From positions 62,001-126,000 of the forward strand of contig JAUSJX010000029.1 of the NCBI GenBank assembly GCA_030647435.1: 64,000 nt of DNA, given 5' to 3'. Of the stretch, positions 27,153 through 35,075 are shown one piece after another. Under the pieces are notes generated by a model. It did not search any database, had not been told where the DNA came from, and saw nothing but the letters and a program-made list of their open reading frames with translations. This stretch comes from Candidatus Rokuibacteriota bacterium. GTDB lineage: Bacteria; Methylomirabilota; Methylomirabilia; Rokubacteriales; CSP1-6. A program made the translations under genes and the position numbers. The stretch's first letter is position 1. Every line of letters starts with the position of its first letter.

Positions 27153-29213
27153 CTACGCGAAGATGCCGTGCGCTCCCGTGACTTCGTAGAGGCGCTCCTG
27201 CGAGCGCAGCGCGGGCTGCCCGTCCGCCGTGATGCGCACGGAACTGCCATCGGGCAGGATGCGCCGCGCCTTCACCGTATCGGCAAGCTGGATCTCGAGG
27301 ATCTCGCGGACCTGGGCCTGGAGTCCGGGGTCCAGCACGGGGAAGGCGATCTCGACGCGGCGGTCGAGGTTCCGCGGCATCCAGTCCGCTGAGGCCAGCA
27401 GGTATTCCGGCTCCCCAAGGTTCTCGAAGTAGAAGATCCGCGCGTGCTCGAGGAAGCGGTCCACGATCGAGACGACGCGGATGTTCTCCGACAGCCCGGG
27501 CACCTCGGGGCGCAGGCAGCAGATCCCGCGCACGATCAGGTCGATCCGCACCCCCGCCCCGCTGGCCTCGTACAGCTCCTCGATCAGGCGGGGATCCGCG
27601 AGCCCGTTCATCTTCGCGATGATCCGCGCCGGCCGACCGGCCCTGGCGTGCTCGGCTTCGCGGCGGATGCGCTCGACGAGGCCCTCGCGCAGGTCGCTGA
27701 GCGCCAGCAACAGGTGGTGGAAGCCGTGCGGGCGCGTGTAGCCGGTGAGGAGGTTGAACAGCTCCGTCAGGTCCTCGCCGAAGGTTTCGCGGCTGGTGAA
27801 GAGCCCGAGGTCCTCGTAGACGCCGCCCGTCCGAACGTTGTAATTGCCGGTGGCGAGATGGCAGTAGCGCCGGATGCCGTCCGCCTCCTGGCGCACGACG
27901 AGGCACGCCTTGCAGTGGGTCTTGAAGCCCGCGAGGCCGTAGACTACATGGGCGCCCACTTCTTCGAGCGCTCGCGCCCAGCGGATGTTCGCCTCCTCGT
28001 CGAAGCGGGCCTGCAGCTCCACGAGAACGGCGACCTCCTTGCCGTTCTCGACGGCGGTGCGCAGCACGTGCGCGATCGGTGAGGCCGGGCTCACGCGGTA
28101 GAGCGTCATCTTGATGGCAAGCACCTTGGGATCGATGGCGGCCTCGCGCACGAAACGCGTGACGGCGTCGAAGGTGTGGTAGGGGTGATGCACCAGGACG
28201 TCCTGCGTCCGGATGGCGCTCCAGATATCCGGCGCGTGATCGAAGGCGGGGACGGGATGCGGCGGCAGCGGCCGGTCCTTGATCCGCGGCACGTCCACCG
28301 CCGCGTAGAGCTGGAACAGGTCCGAGAAGGCTGTGAACCCCTCGTCCTCGTAGAGGTCCTCCGGGGACAGCTCCAGCTCGTCCAGCAGCGTCGCCAGGAT
28401 GTCGGGCGGCAGGTCGCCGTCGTGCTGCAGCCGCACGGCCGTGCCTAGGCGGCGCTCGCGCAGGCTTTCCTCGATGCTGGCGAGCAGGTCCTCCGGGCGG
28501 CCCGGCGGCTGCAGGACCGCGTCGCGCGTCACGCGGATGGCGTGGGTCGACAGGATGTCGTAGCCGTTGTAGATATTCGGCAGGTGCAGGCGGATGACGT
28601 CCTCGAGCAGCATGAACACCTGCTTGCCGGCCGGATCGGGCAGCGGGACGAAGCGCGGCAGCACCTGGCTCGGGATGTGGATGACGGACAGCGCGCTGTG
28701 CGGCAGCACGGAGGGCGCCGACGGCCGGACGGAGGCCACGAGGCAGAGCGAGCGGTTGCCGAGGTACGGGAACGGGTGGCCGGGGTCGACGGCCAGCGGC
28801 GTCAGCACGGGCAAGAGCGTGCGGCGGAAGTAGTCCTCAAGGAAGCGCTGCTGCTCTTCACTCGTTTCCTTGGGGCGGAGCAGGACGATGCCTTCCGCGG
28901 CGAGCAGCGGCTGGACCTCCTCGAGGAAGCAGCGGTGCTGCTCGTCCACCAGCTCGTGGATCCGCACGACCATGGCGGCCATGGTCTCCCCGGGCGTGAG
29001 CCCGTCGGGCCCCGGCGCCTTGTCGCCGGCTTCGATGCGCCGCTTCAAGGTGGCGACGCGCACCATGAAGCACTCGTCCAGGTTCGCGCTGAAGATGGCG
29101 AGGAACTTCACGCGCTCAAGGAGCGGCACGCTCGGGTCCTGCGCCTCTTCGAGCACGCGCCGGTTGAACTCGAGCCACGACAGCTCACGATTGATGAACG
29201 CGTCCGTGTTCAT
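27153..29213 (-). CDS. ppk: Polyphosphate kinase 1
   Basis: 686 residues. Reversibly transfers the gamma-phosphate of ATP to polyphosphate. N-domain FINRELSWLEFNRRVLEEAQ, the catalytic core KMTLYRVSPASPI, and the autophosphorylated His in CHLATGNYNVRTGGVYEDLG are all intact; the C-terminal PLD-like domain has RIIAKMNGLADPRLIEELYEA-type sequence. Start ATG lies one base beyond the ppx stop, so the two are cotranscribed. Full family length. Confidence 0.97.
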   Translation of the reverse strand: MNTDAFINRELSWLEFNRRVLEEAQDPSVPLLERVKFLAIFSANLDECFMVRVATLKRRIEAGDKAPGPDGLTPGETMAAMVVRIHELVDEQHRCFLEEVQPLLAAEGIVLLRPKETSEEQQRFLEDYFRRTLLPVLTPLAVDPGHPFPYLGNRSLCLVASVRPSAPSVLPHSALSVIHIPSQVLPRFVPLPDPAGKQVFMLLEDVIRLHLPNIYNGYDILSTHAIRVTRDAVLQPPGRPEDLLASIEESLRERRLGTAVRLQHDGDLPPDILATLLDELELSPEDLYEDEGFTAFSDLFQLYAAVDVPRIKDRPLPPHPVPAFDHAPDIWSAIRTQDVLVHHPYHTFDAVTRFVREAAIDPKVLAIKMTLYRVSPASPIAHVLRTAVENGKEVAVLVELQARFDEEANIRWARALEEVGAHVVYGLAGFKTHCKACLVVRQEADGIRRYCHLATGNYNVRTGGVYEDLGLFTSRETFGEDLTELFNLLTGYTRPHGFHHLLLALSDLREGLVERIRREAEHARAGRPARIIAKMNGLADPRLIEELYEASGAGVRIDLIVRGICCLRPEVPGLSENIRVVSIVDRFLEHARIFYFENLGEPEYLLASADWMPRNLDRRVEIAFPVLDPGLQAQVREILEIQLADTVKARRILPDGSSVRITADGQPALRSQERLYEVTGAHGIFA

Positions 29214-29214
29214 G

Positions 29215-30165
29215 TCAGCCTCGACCGTTGAATGTTTCGCGCAAAAGGATGCCGTCGCGCACGCCGCGCGTGCAGACGACGAGCCGTAGGTAGCCGCCGA
29301 AAACCATGGCCTCCTCGATCACGATGGCCCCGGCCAGGATGATATCGGCCCGTTCCGCCTTGAGGCCGCCGATCTTCCGGCGCTTCCGCCGGGAGAGGCT
29401 CTCCAGGCGCTCACGGACGGCGGTGACGTCGGACTGGTAGAGCTGCAGCCCGTGGCGGTGCTTCCGCTCGCCCTGGTGCGACCGGAGGTGGATGCTGGCG
29501 AGGGTGCGGACGGTGCCGCCCAGCCCCACCATGACCTCGCCGCGCCTCGCGGGCGGCAGGCCGTCCAGAAGCTGGGCGCGGATTTCGCTGCGGAGCGCCT
29601 GGAGCGCGCGCGGCTTGGGCCGGTTGTCGCGCAGAAAGCGGCTCGTGGTCCGCACCGTGCCCAGCGGAAGGCTCGCGGTGGAGACAACCCTGCGGTCCCG
29701 CACCCGGCTGAGCTGCAGGCTCGCGCCGCCGAGGTCCGCGACCACGCCGTCCCTGAAGGACAGGCTGTCGAGCGCGGCTTCGACGCCGAGCCGCGCTTCG
29801 TCTCGCGCGCTCAGGACCTGCACCTCGATCCCCTCCTTGCGGCGCAGCGGCTCGAGCAGCCGTTCGCGGTTGCGGGCTTCTCGCACGGCCGACGTCGCGA
29901 CCGCGATCACGCGCGGGCCGCGCCCGTTCAGCGAGTGCCGGGCGAAGAACCGGTGCACGGCCCGGAGCGTCTGGTGGATCGCCTCCCGCGGCAGGACGCC
30001 GGGCGCGCCGCCGCCCAGCCGCGTGGGCTCCCGCTCCTCCACGAGCAGGTGGAAGCCGGAGTTCGGGTTGATCCGGGCGAGCAGGAAGCGAACCGCCGTC
30101 GAGCCTAGATCGACGACCGCCACCAGCTCCGCTTTCTTGCGAGATTCCCGCCGCCGGCGTCCCAC
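29215..30165 (-). CDS. ppx: Ppx/GppA exopolyphosphatase-like phosphatase
   Basis: 316 residues from a GTG. Sugar-kinase/Hsp70 actin fold: phosphate-1 loop VAVVDLGSTAVRFLLAR, TSAVREARNRE, phosphate-2 DGVVADLGGASLQLSRV and GLGGTVRTLASI. Shorter than the ~500-residue E. coli Ppx and corresponds to the catalytic N-terminal half only, which is common. Degrades polyphosphate or pppGpp; the neighbouring ppk favours polyphosphate. Starts four bases after the sixA stop. Confidence 0.92.
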   Translation of the reverse strand: MGRRRRESRKKAELVAVVDLGSTAVRFLLARINPNSGFHLLVEEREPTRLGGGAPGVLPREAIHQTLRAVHRFFARHSLNGRGPRVIAVATSAVREARNRERLLEPLRRKEGIEVQVLSARDEARLGVEAALDSLSFRDGVVADLGGASLQLSRVRDRRVVSTASLPLGTVRTTSRFLRDNRPKPRALQALRSEIRAQLLDGLPPARRGEVMVGLGGTVRTLASIHLRSHQGERKHRHGLQLYQSDVTAVRERLESLSRRKRRKIGGLKAERADIILAGAIVIEEAMVFGGYLRLVVCTRGVRDGILLRETFNGRG

Positions 30166-30169
30166 GGGG

Positions 30170-30664
30170 TCAGTCGCCCGCGAGCGCCCGCAACACCTTC
30201 GGCTTCAGGAACCAGAGGAGCACGCCGAGGCCGGTAGGCCCGTCGGGCAGATCCACGAGGGCGGCGCCGCCCTTTTTGAATGCGAGCCGCTCACCGTGCG
30301 CGGCGCCGAGCAGGCGGGCCAGGAGCGCGGAGAACGTGGGCTCGTGGCCGACGATCGCCACTGTCGCGCCGGGCGGGCGCGTGCCGAGCGCGGCCACGAT
30401 GCCGTCGAGGCTCTCGTGACCGAGAGCCGGCTCGACCGTGGGCTCGATGCGCTTGAAGGCCCGAGCGGCAATCTCAGCCGTCGCCCGCGCGCGGGGCAGC
30501 GGGCTCGTCAGCAGCACATCGGGCCGACGGGCGATGCGGGCGAGCCCCTTGGCGGCCACGGTAAACTTGGCCTTGCCCTTCGGCGTGAGGGGGCGCTCGT
30601 CGTCGGGAACGCCGGGCGTGCCCGTGGGCACAGCGGCGGCATGACGGACGAGCAGGAGCTTCAC
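30170..30664 (-). CDS. sixA: SixA-type histidine phosphatase
   Basis: 164 residues. Histidine phosphatase superfamily: N-terminal LLLVRHAAAVP (RHA catalytic His), DDERPLTPKGKAKF, LLTSPLPRARATAEIA, and the second catalytic His in IVGHEPTFSALLARLLG. SixA removes phosphate from phospho-His of HPt domains or PTS proteins. In many genomes it neighbours ppx/ppk, perhaps in phosphate regulation. Confidence 0.93.
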   Translation of the reverse strand: MKLLLVRHAAAVPTGTPGVPDDERPLTPKGKAKFTVAAKGLARIARRPDVLLTSPLPRARATAEIAARAFKRIEPTVEPALGHESLDGIVAALGTRPPGATVAIVGHEPTFSALLARLLGAAHGERLAFKKGGAALVDLPDGPTGLGVLLWFLKPKVLRALAGD

Positions 30665-30680
30665 CTCACACCAGCCCCCG

Positions 30681-30896
30681 CTACCGGCGCCGCAGATGCG
30701 AGGTCGAGCGGGTGACGCGCGCGACGACCGAATTGTCCACGACGTTCATCTGCACGAGCCGCTTGTTCCCGTCGGCCACGGCGCTGACGATCGTCGGATA
30801 TGTCTCGTGGGACTCCTCGATGATCTCGCCGGCGTAGTTGATGATGCGCCAGCGCCAATCCGGGCTCTCTGGAGTCGAGAACGCTGCGACCTGCAT
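30681..30896 (-). CDS. Small conserved-looking protein of unknown function
   Basis: 71 residues from the ATG at 30896, with AGGAG upstream. Sequence MQVAAFSTPESPDWRWRIIN, then EIIEESHETYPTIVSAVADG, suggests a small alpha/beta domain that may resemble a compact DNA- or RNA-associated fold, but I do not recognise it. Situated between the RRM protein (13 bases after its stop) and sixA, so within the operon. Confidence 0.65.
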   Translation of the reverse strand: MQVAAFSTPESPDWRWRIINYAGEIIEESHETYPTIVSAVADGNKRLVQMNVVDNSVVARVTRSTSHLRRR

Positions 30897-30909
30897 GGTC
30901 GGCTCCTGA

Positions 30910-31245
30910 CTACCAGCGGCCGCCGCCGCCCCCCCGATTTCCACCACCACCACCGCCGCCGCTCCGGTACCCGCCGCCGCTCCGGCCGCCGCCCGAGCCC
31001 GAGGGATTCGCCAGCTCGACCTTCAGCGTCCGGCCATCCACTTCCTGCCCATTGAACTTCTTCACCGCCTCGGTAGCTTCTTCGACCGTCGCCATCTCGA
31101 CGAACCCAAACCCGCGCGAACGGCCGGTGTCACGGTCCGTCACCACCGCGGCCGACTCGACGGTGCCGGCAGCGGCGAACAGCTCGCGCAGGCGTTCGTC
31201 GGTCGTGGAGAAGGACAGCCCCCCGATAAACAGTTTCTGCGCCAT
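30910..31245 (-). CDS. Single-RRM glycine-rich RNA-binding protein
   Basis: 111 residues from the ATG at 31245, with GGAGG six bases upstream (a TTG at 31251 is rejected). Residues 1-80 are an RNA recognition motif with RNP2 KLFIGGLSFS and RNP1 RSRGFGFVEM; the rest is a Gly/Arg/Ser-rich tail ending GGGGGRW. Such bacterial RRM proteins are often cold-inducible RNA chaperones. The 171-base upstream gap (31246-31416) probably holds the promoter and leader of the whole polyphosphate operon. Confidence 0.94.
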   Translation of the reverse strand: MAQKLFIGGLSFSTTDERLRELFAAAGTVESAAVVTDRDTGRSRGFGFVEMATVEEATEAVKKFNGQEVDGRTLKVELANPSGSGGGRSGGGYRSGGGGGGGNRGGGGGRW

Positions 31246-31416
31246 GAGCAACCTCCGAGTACATCTCCCGCTGCGGATGACGCGCTCTGGACCGCGGAAG
31301 GGGGAACCAGAGTGCGGTCTGGTGAGGAGGGGTCCGCAATGAACCGACGGCCGAGCCAGACACCACTATCATGACACAACTGGGCGCGATTCGTCGTCCC
31401 CTTTCGGGCGGCGCGC

Positions 31417-31815
31417 TTACGGGGAGGGACGCTTGCCGAAGGGCGACCGGTAGTCGAGCACGGAGCGCACCGCCGAGGCCAGGCTCTCCATGGTGAAGGG
31501 CTTGACGACGAAGGGCTCACCCGGGGCGAGCCGGATGCCGTAGTCCTCGACGGTCTCGGTGGTGTAGGCCGACATGTAGAGGGTCTTCATCGCCGGGCGG
31601 ATCGCGCGGATCTGATCGACCAGCTCCCGCCCGTTCATGAGGGGCATGACGACGTCGGTCAGCAGCAGGTGGATGGGCTGGGACTCGGTCCGCGCGATCC
31701 GGAGCGCCAGCGTGGGATCGCCCGTGTCGAGCGTGGTGTAGCCCTTGGCCTTGAGCATGTCGCGCGCGACGGCGCGCACTTCGGGCTCGTCGTCCACGAT
31801 CAGGATGGTTTCCAC
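31417..31815 (-). CDS. Single-domain response regulator
   Basis: 132 residues from a GTG. CheY-like receiver: acidic pocket ILIVDDEPEVR, phospho-acceptor Asp in LLLTDVVMPLMNGREL, conserved Thr/Ser at LYMSAYT and Lys in VVKPFTMESL. It has no output domain. No cognate kinase is adjacent, so the partner is unknown. Confidence 0.93.
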   Translation of the reverse strand: METILIVDDEPEVRAVARDMLKAKGYTTLDTGDPTLALRIARTESQPIHLLLTDVVMPLMNGRELVDQIRAIRPAMKTLYMSAYTTETVEDYGIRLAPGEPFVVKPFTMESLASAVRSVLDYRSPFGKRPSP

Positions 31816-31860
31816 GTCCGGCCTACTCCGCTGCGCGCCGCTGTGGACGCGTGGTCGCCG

Positions 31861-32121
31861 CTACGCCGGGATGCAGGTGAAGGTCTGACGGCGCAGCATG
31901 TACGTGGGCCAGGGCTTGGAGTTCCAGTCGAAGCTCCCGACCTCCTGCTGGCTGAGGTCCACCTGCCACTGGCGGCGAGTCACGGCCTGTGCCTCGCACG
32001 CGTCCTGGGTCTCGTGCACGCTGAGCTTGACGATGTCCCGGGGCATCTCGGGCTTCTTCTCCAGGTCCTGGACCCACCAGAGAGCCCACGCCAGCAACAC
32101 GGTCGTCAGAATTTTCCGCAC
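31861..32121 (-). CDS. Small exported or membrane-anchored hypothetical protein
   Basis: 86 residues with a hydrophobic N-terminus (MRKILTTVLLAWALWWV) that is a signal peptide or anchor, then a soluble Cys-containing region (ACEAQAVTRRQWQVD, FTCIPA) consistent with one periplasmic disulfide. No family recognised. Situated between the response regulator and the ABM-fold protein on the same strand. Confidence 0.6.
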   Translation of the reverse strand: MRKILTTVLLAWALWWVQDLEKKPEMPRDIVKLSVHETQDACEAQAVTRRQWQVDLSQQEVGSFDWNSKPWPTYMLRRQTFTCIPA

Positions 32122-32148
32122 GGCGGTCCCCCCGTTCTCCTCGAGGAT

Positions 32149-32436
32149 CTAGCCGACCTCGCGGAGCCGCATCACCTCGGCGCGGCCGTCCATATACTCC
32201 CCCATCTTACGCCCGAGCGCCTTGAAATACTCCGTTCCGCGATGGGCGTCCACGGCGGCCTGGTCGGCGTAGCGCTCCAGGAAGACGTAGGTCTCCGGCG
32301 CCTCGCCGTGGTGGAGGGCGTACAGCTTGCAGCCGGGCTCGCTCGAGTTGACCTTGGCCACCAGCTCCTTGGCCACCTGCTCGAACTCCTTGTTCATCCC
32401 AGGTTTCACCTTGATGGTCGCGACGATGCCTATCAC
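32149..32436 (-). CDS. ABM-fold monooxygenase (putative quinol monooxygenase)
   Basis: 95 residues from a GTG. Dimeric ferredoxin-like antibiotic biosynthesis monooxygenase fold: VATIKVKPGMNKEFEQVAKE at the start, EPGCKLYALHHGEAPETYVF in the middle and ERYADQAAVDAHRGTEYF. Relatives (YgiN type) oxidise quinols without cofactors. Starts 13 bases after the molybdopterin oxidoreductase stop, so they are probably cotranscribed. Confidence 0.9.
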   Translation of the reverse strand: MIGIVATIKVKPGMNKEFEQVAKELVAKVNSSEPGCKLYALHHGEAPETYVFLERYADQAAVDAHRGTEYFKALGRKMGEYMDGRAEVMRLREVG

Positions 32437-32449
32437 GCGGGTCTCCCTC

Positions 32450-34477
32450 TCAGCGCGCGGCGCGGACGTCGAGCCGCGTGCTCTGGTAGGTCGCTCCTTC
32501 GCCCATGTCGCTGTAGCGGTCTCCGCACAGCATGTTGATCGTCCCGCCGCCTGCCTCCGCCGCCGGGCGCTGGCCGGGCACGAAGGCCACGCCGCGCGCC
32601 GTCTCGTCGCTGACGCGGAGTCTCAGCCGCACCGTCCCGTGGTCGTTGTGCAGCTCGACCACCTGGCCGTTCTCGAGCCCGCGCGCCGCCGCATCCTCCG
32701 GGTGCAGCACGCACTCGGGCGCTCCCGCGCGCTTGCGCAGGGCCGCGACGCCGGCATACGCCGTGTGCGCCTGGAAGTAGCCCGGCGCCGTCAAGAGCTG
32801 CAGCGGGAAGCGCGCGCGCGCCTCGGGCTCGAGCGGGTCGGCGACCCAGTCGGGCATCGCCGGCAGACCCTGCGCCGCCAGGCCCGCCGAATAGAACTCG
32901 AGCTTACCCGACGGCGTCGTAAAGCGCTGCCGTCCCGGCTTGGGAGCGAGCTTGATAGGTCCGCCATCCCGCAGATCCTTCAGGTCCACCTCCGCCGCCG
33001 GTGAGGCGGCGCCGCCGAAGAGCTCGCGGAGGAGCCCGTCCGTGTCCATGGAAAAGATCGGGTCCTTGAGGCCGAGCCGCTGCGCCAGCTCCTGCGCGAG
33101 GCGGCCGTTCGACCACGCCTCGCCCTGGGGCGGCACGACCTGCCGGACCATCTGGATGTAGTACGAGCCGTAGGAGCGGACGACATCCTCGCTCTCGAGA
33201 TAGGTCGCCGCCGGGAGGACGATGTCGGCGTAGCGCGCCGTGTCCGAGAGGAACGGGTCGTGGACAATCGTGAAGAGATCCTCGCGCGCGAATCCGCGGC
33301 GCACCGTCACCGAGTCGGGACAGGTGACAGCCGGGTTGTTGGCGGCGACGAAGATCGAACGGATCGGCGGATCGCCCAGCTCGAGGAGCGCCTTGCCGAG
33401 CCGCGAATGGTTCACGATCCGCGTCGTCGCGGGGCCCGAGGGCTTGCGGATCCCGCTACTGTCCAGGCCGAAGCCCGTCGCCGTCATCAGGAGCGCGCCC
33501 CCGCCCACACGGTTGTAGGCCCCCGTCAGCCCTGGGAGGAGCGCGACGGCGCGGATGGCCTGGCCGCCGTTCACGCAACGGGACATGCCCTCGCCCATGC
33601 GGATGAAGGGCGCCCGCGCGCGGCCGTAGAGGAGCGCGAGCCGCTCGAGGTCGGCGACGGACACGCCCGTGATCGCCGACACGGAGGCCGGATCGAAGCG
33701 CGGCAGGACTCCCAGCTCGAGCCGGTCGAAGCCGATCGTCTCGCGGGCGATGTAGTCGCGGTCGCAGAGGCCGGCGCGCGCGAGGATATGCATGACCCCG
33801 AGGGCGAGCGCCGCATCCGTGCCGACATTGACTCTCAAGTGCCAGTCGGCGCGCTCGGCGGTGCGGCTGCGCCGCGGCTCGATCACGACGAGCTGGGCGC
33901 CGCGCGCGCGGGCCCGCTCGACGAGCGGCCACATGTGGACGTTGGTCGTGAGGAGATCGGCGCCCCAGGAGATGACGAGGTCGGACTCGGTCACGGTCTC
34001 GGGATCGGCCCCGCCGGTGCTGCCGCACGCCGCGTCCCAGCCGGCCTCGGCGCAGGAGTCGCAAACGGTCCCGGCCCAGAGCCGCGTGACGCCGAGCGCG
34101 TGGAACAAGCCCAGCAAGAGCCCGCGGTTCAACTGGCCCTGGTGCGCGCTGTAGGCGTAGCCCAGGATGCCCAGCGGCCCGTCCGTGCTGATGATGGCCT
34201 GCCAGCGGCCGACGATCAGGTCGAGCGCCTGGGCCCACGAGATGGGCTCGAAGCGGCCTTCGCCCTTGGCGCCGGCGCGCCGGAGCGGCGTGAGCACGCG
34301 GTCGGGGGAATGGACCCACTCGTGCTCGCGGTTCACCTTGGCGCAGGCGAAGCCCGCGGTCATCGGATGGTCGGGGTCGCCCTGGAGCTTCAGCAGCCGA
34401 CCGTCGTCGACGGTGGCCAGCAGCGAGCATTGGTCGGGGCAGTCATGGGCGCATGCGGTGCGAACGGTCTGGATCAC
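32450..34477 (-). CDS. Molybdopterin-dependent oxidoreductase (DMSO reductase family)
   Basis: 675 residues from a GTG. N-terminal [4Fe-4S] motif CAHDCPDQC plus a distal Cys (GFACAKV), then the molybdopterin core (ISWAQALDLIVGRWQAI, GTVCDSCAEAGWDAACG, VVIEPRRSRTAERADWHLRV) and a C-terminal MPT-binding beta domain (HNDHGTVRLRLRVSDETARG). No Tat signal precedes the cluster, so it looks cytoplasmic. Substrate is unknown; annotation as formate dehydrogenase alpha would be unsupported. The upstream sequence contains three repeats that duplicate its start region. Confidence 0.93.
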   Translation of the reverse strand: MIQTVRTACAHDCPDQCSLLATVDDGRLLKLQGDPDHPMTAGFACAKVNREHEWVHSPDRVLTPLRRAGAKGEGRFEPISWAQALDLIVGRWQAIISTDGPLGILGYAYSAHQGQLNRGLLLGLFHALGVTRLWAGTVCDSCAEAGWDAACGSTGGADPETVTESDLVISWGADLLTTNVHMWPLVERARARGAQLVVIEPRRSRTAERADWHLRVNVGTDAALALGVMHILARAGLCDRDYIARETIGFDRLELGVLPRFDPASVSAITGVSVADLERLALLYGRARAPFIRMGEGMSRCVNGGQAIRAVALLPGLTGAYNRVGGGALLMTATGFGLDSSGIRKPSGPATTRIVNHSRLGKALLELGDPPIRSIFVAANNPAVTCPDSVTVRRGFAREDLFTIVHDPFLSDTARYADIVLPAATYLESEDVVRSYGSYYIQMVRQVVPPQGEAWSNGRLAQELAQRLGLKDPIFSMDTDGLLRELFGGAASPAAEVDLKDLRDGGPIKLAPKPGRQRFTTPSGKLEFYSAGLAAQGLPAMPDWVADPLEPEARARFPLQLLTAPGYFQAHTAYAGVAALRKRAGAPECVLHPEDAAARGLENGQVVELHNDHGTVRLRLRVSDETARGVAFVPGQRPAAEAGGGTINMLCGDRYSDMGEGATYQSTRLDVRAAR

Positions 34478-34523
34478 TCGTACCTCCGGATCACTCGTAC
34501 CTTCACTGGCGGATCACTCGTAG
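34471..34523. repeat. Three short direct repeats at the oxidoreductase start
   Basis: GGATCACTCGTACC occurs at 34471-34484 and 34488-34501, and GGATCACTCGTA at 34511-34522. The first copy includes the GTG start of the - strand oxidoreductase. On the - strand each copy reads TACGAGTGATCC, so the repeats multiply start-like codons. They may also be operator half-sites in this divergent intergenic region. Confidence 0.7.
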
Positions 34524-34627
34524 CTCCACGGGTTCGGGACATCGTGCGGGAGACCCTCGGCCTTGTCAACCGATTGGCACGCGGCCTGCTACAATGGCTG
34601 CCTCCAACCGAGCGAAAGGGGGCGTCT

Positions 34628-35056
34628 ATGGCTGAGGGGACTCAGGGCGTCAAGATCGACACGGTGCGGTCCTACTCGACCGGTACCCCGGGCCGCGCGC
34701 TGAACAGCGCGCGCCACAACCACTTCGTGCTGGACTCGCCCTCGGGCCCCAACGAGGCGCTGACCAACGGCGAGGCTTTCCTGGCCGGCGTCTCCTCCTG
34801 CGGCGTGACGCTCATCGAGAAGTACGCGCTGGAGAAGAACGTGCCCGTCAAGGGCATGCAGGTCGCCATCGAAGGCATCCGCAGCAACGCCGAGCCCAAC
34901 CGCTTCCAGTGCATCAACGTCTCGTTCGAGATTTGGGGCGTGAGCCAGGGGCAGGCCGAAGAGCTCGTGGAGGTCTGGAAGAGTCGCTGACCGCTCTACC
35001 GCACGGTCGCGGTCGCGACCGACGTGAAGGTGGACGTCCTCGCCGTTCTCGGGTGA
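34628..35056 (+). CDS. OsmC-family selenoprotein (in-frame UGA as Sec)
   Basis: 142 residues if TGA 34988-34990 is read as selenocysteine (residue 121); otherwise it stops at residue 120. OsmC/Ohr proteins reduce organic hydroperoxides with two cysteines. The first is in GVSSCGVTLIEKYAL. The second, in the C-terminal CPx motif, is replaced by UGA: KSR-U-PLYRTVAVATDVKVDV, after which a further 21 family-like residues run to TGA 35054. A hairpin with a 6-bp perfect stem and GGUC loop follows the UGA. Sequence up to residue 120 lacks the C-terminal strands of the OsmC fold, so termination there would make a defective protein. Confidence 0.85.
35005..35020 (+). promoter_or_regulatory. Candidate bacterial SECIS hairpin (OsmC-like gene)
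   Basis: GGTCGC (35005-35010), loop GGTC (35011-35014), GCGACC (35015-35020). Six perfect pairs; the GGU-containing loop begins 21 nt after the UGA. Position and loop match the SelB-binding element of known bacterial selenoprotein mRNAs. Confidence 0.7.
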
Positions 35057-35075
35057 CCTGCCGCCGGCGCCCGGT

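Noticed and set aside
26852-27181. 109-codon + strand ORF at the right edge of the island
   Set aside because: It overlaps the att-like repeat and the better supported Cys4 small gene on the other strand; no family signal.
32450-34477. Naming the molybdoenzyme a formate dehydrogenase
   Set aside because: The family resemblance is general, there are no formate-specific partners, and the substrate cannot be inferred from sequence.
34988-34990. Normal stop codon of a short OsmC protein
   Set aside because: The downstream in-frame residues continue the OsmC fold and a GGUC hairpin follows, so recoding is more plausible than a natural end.
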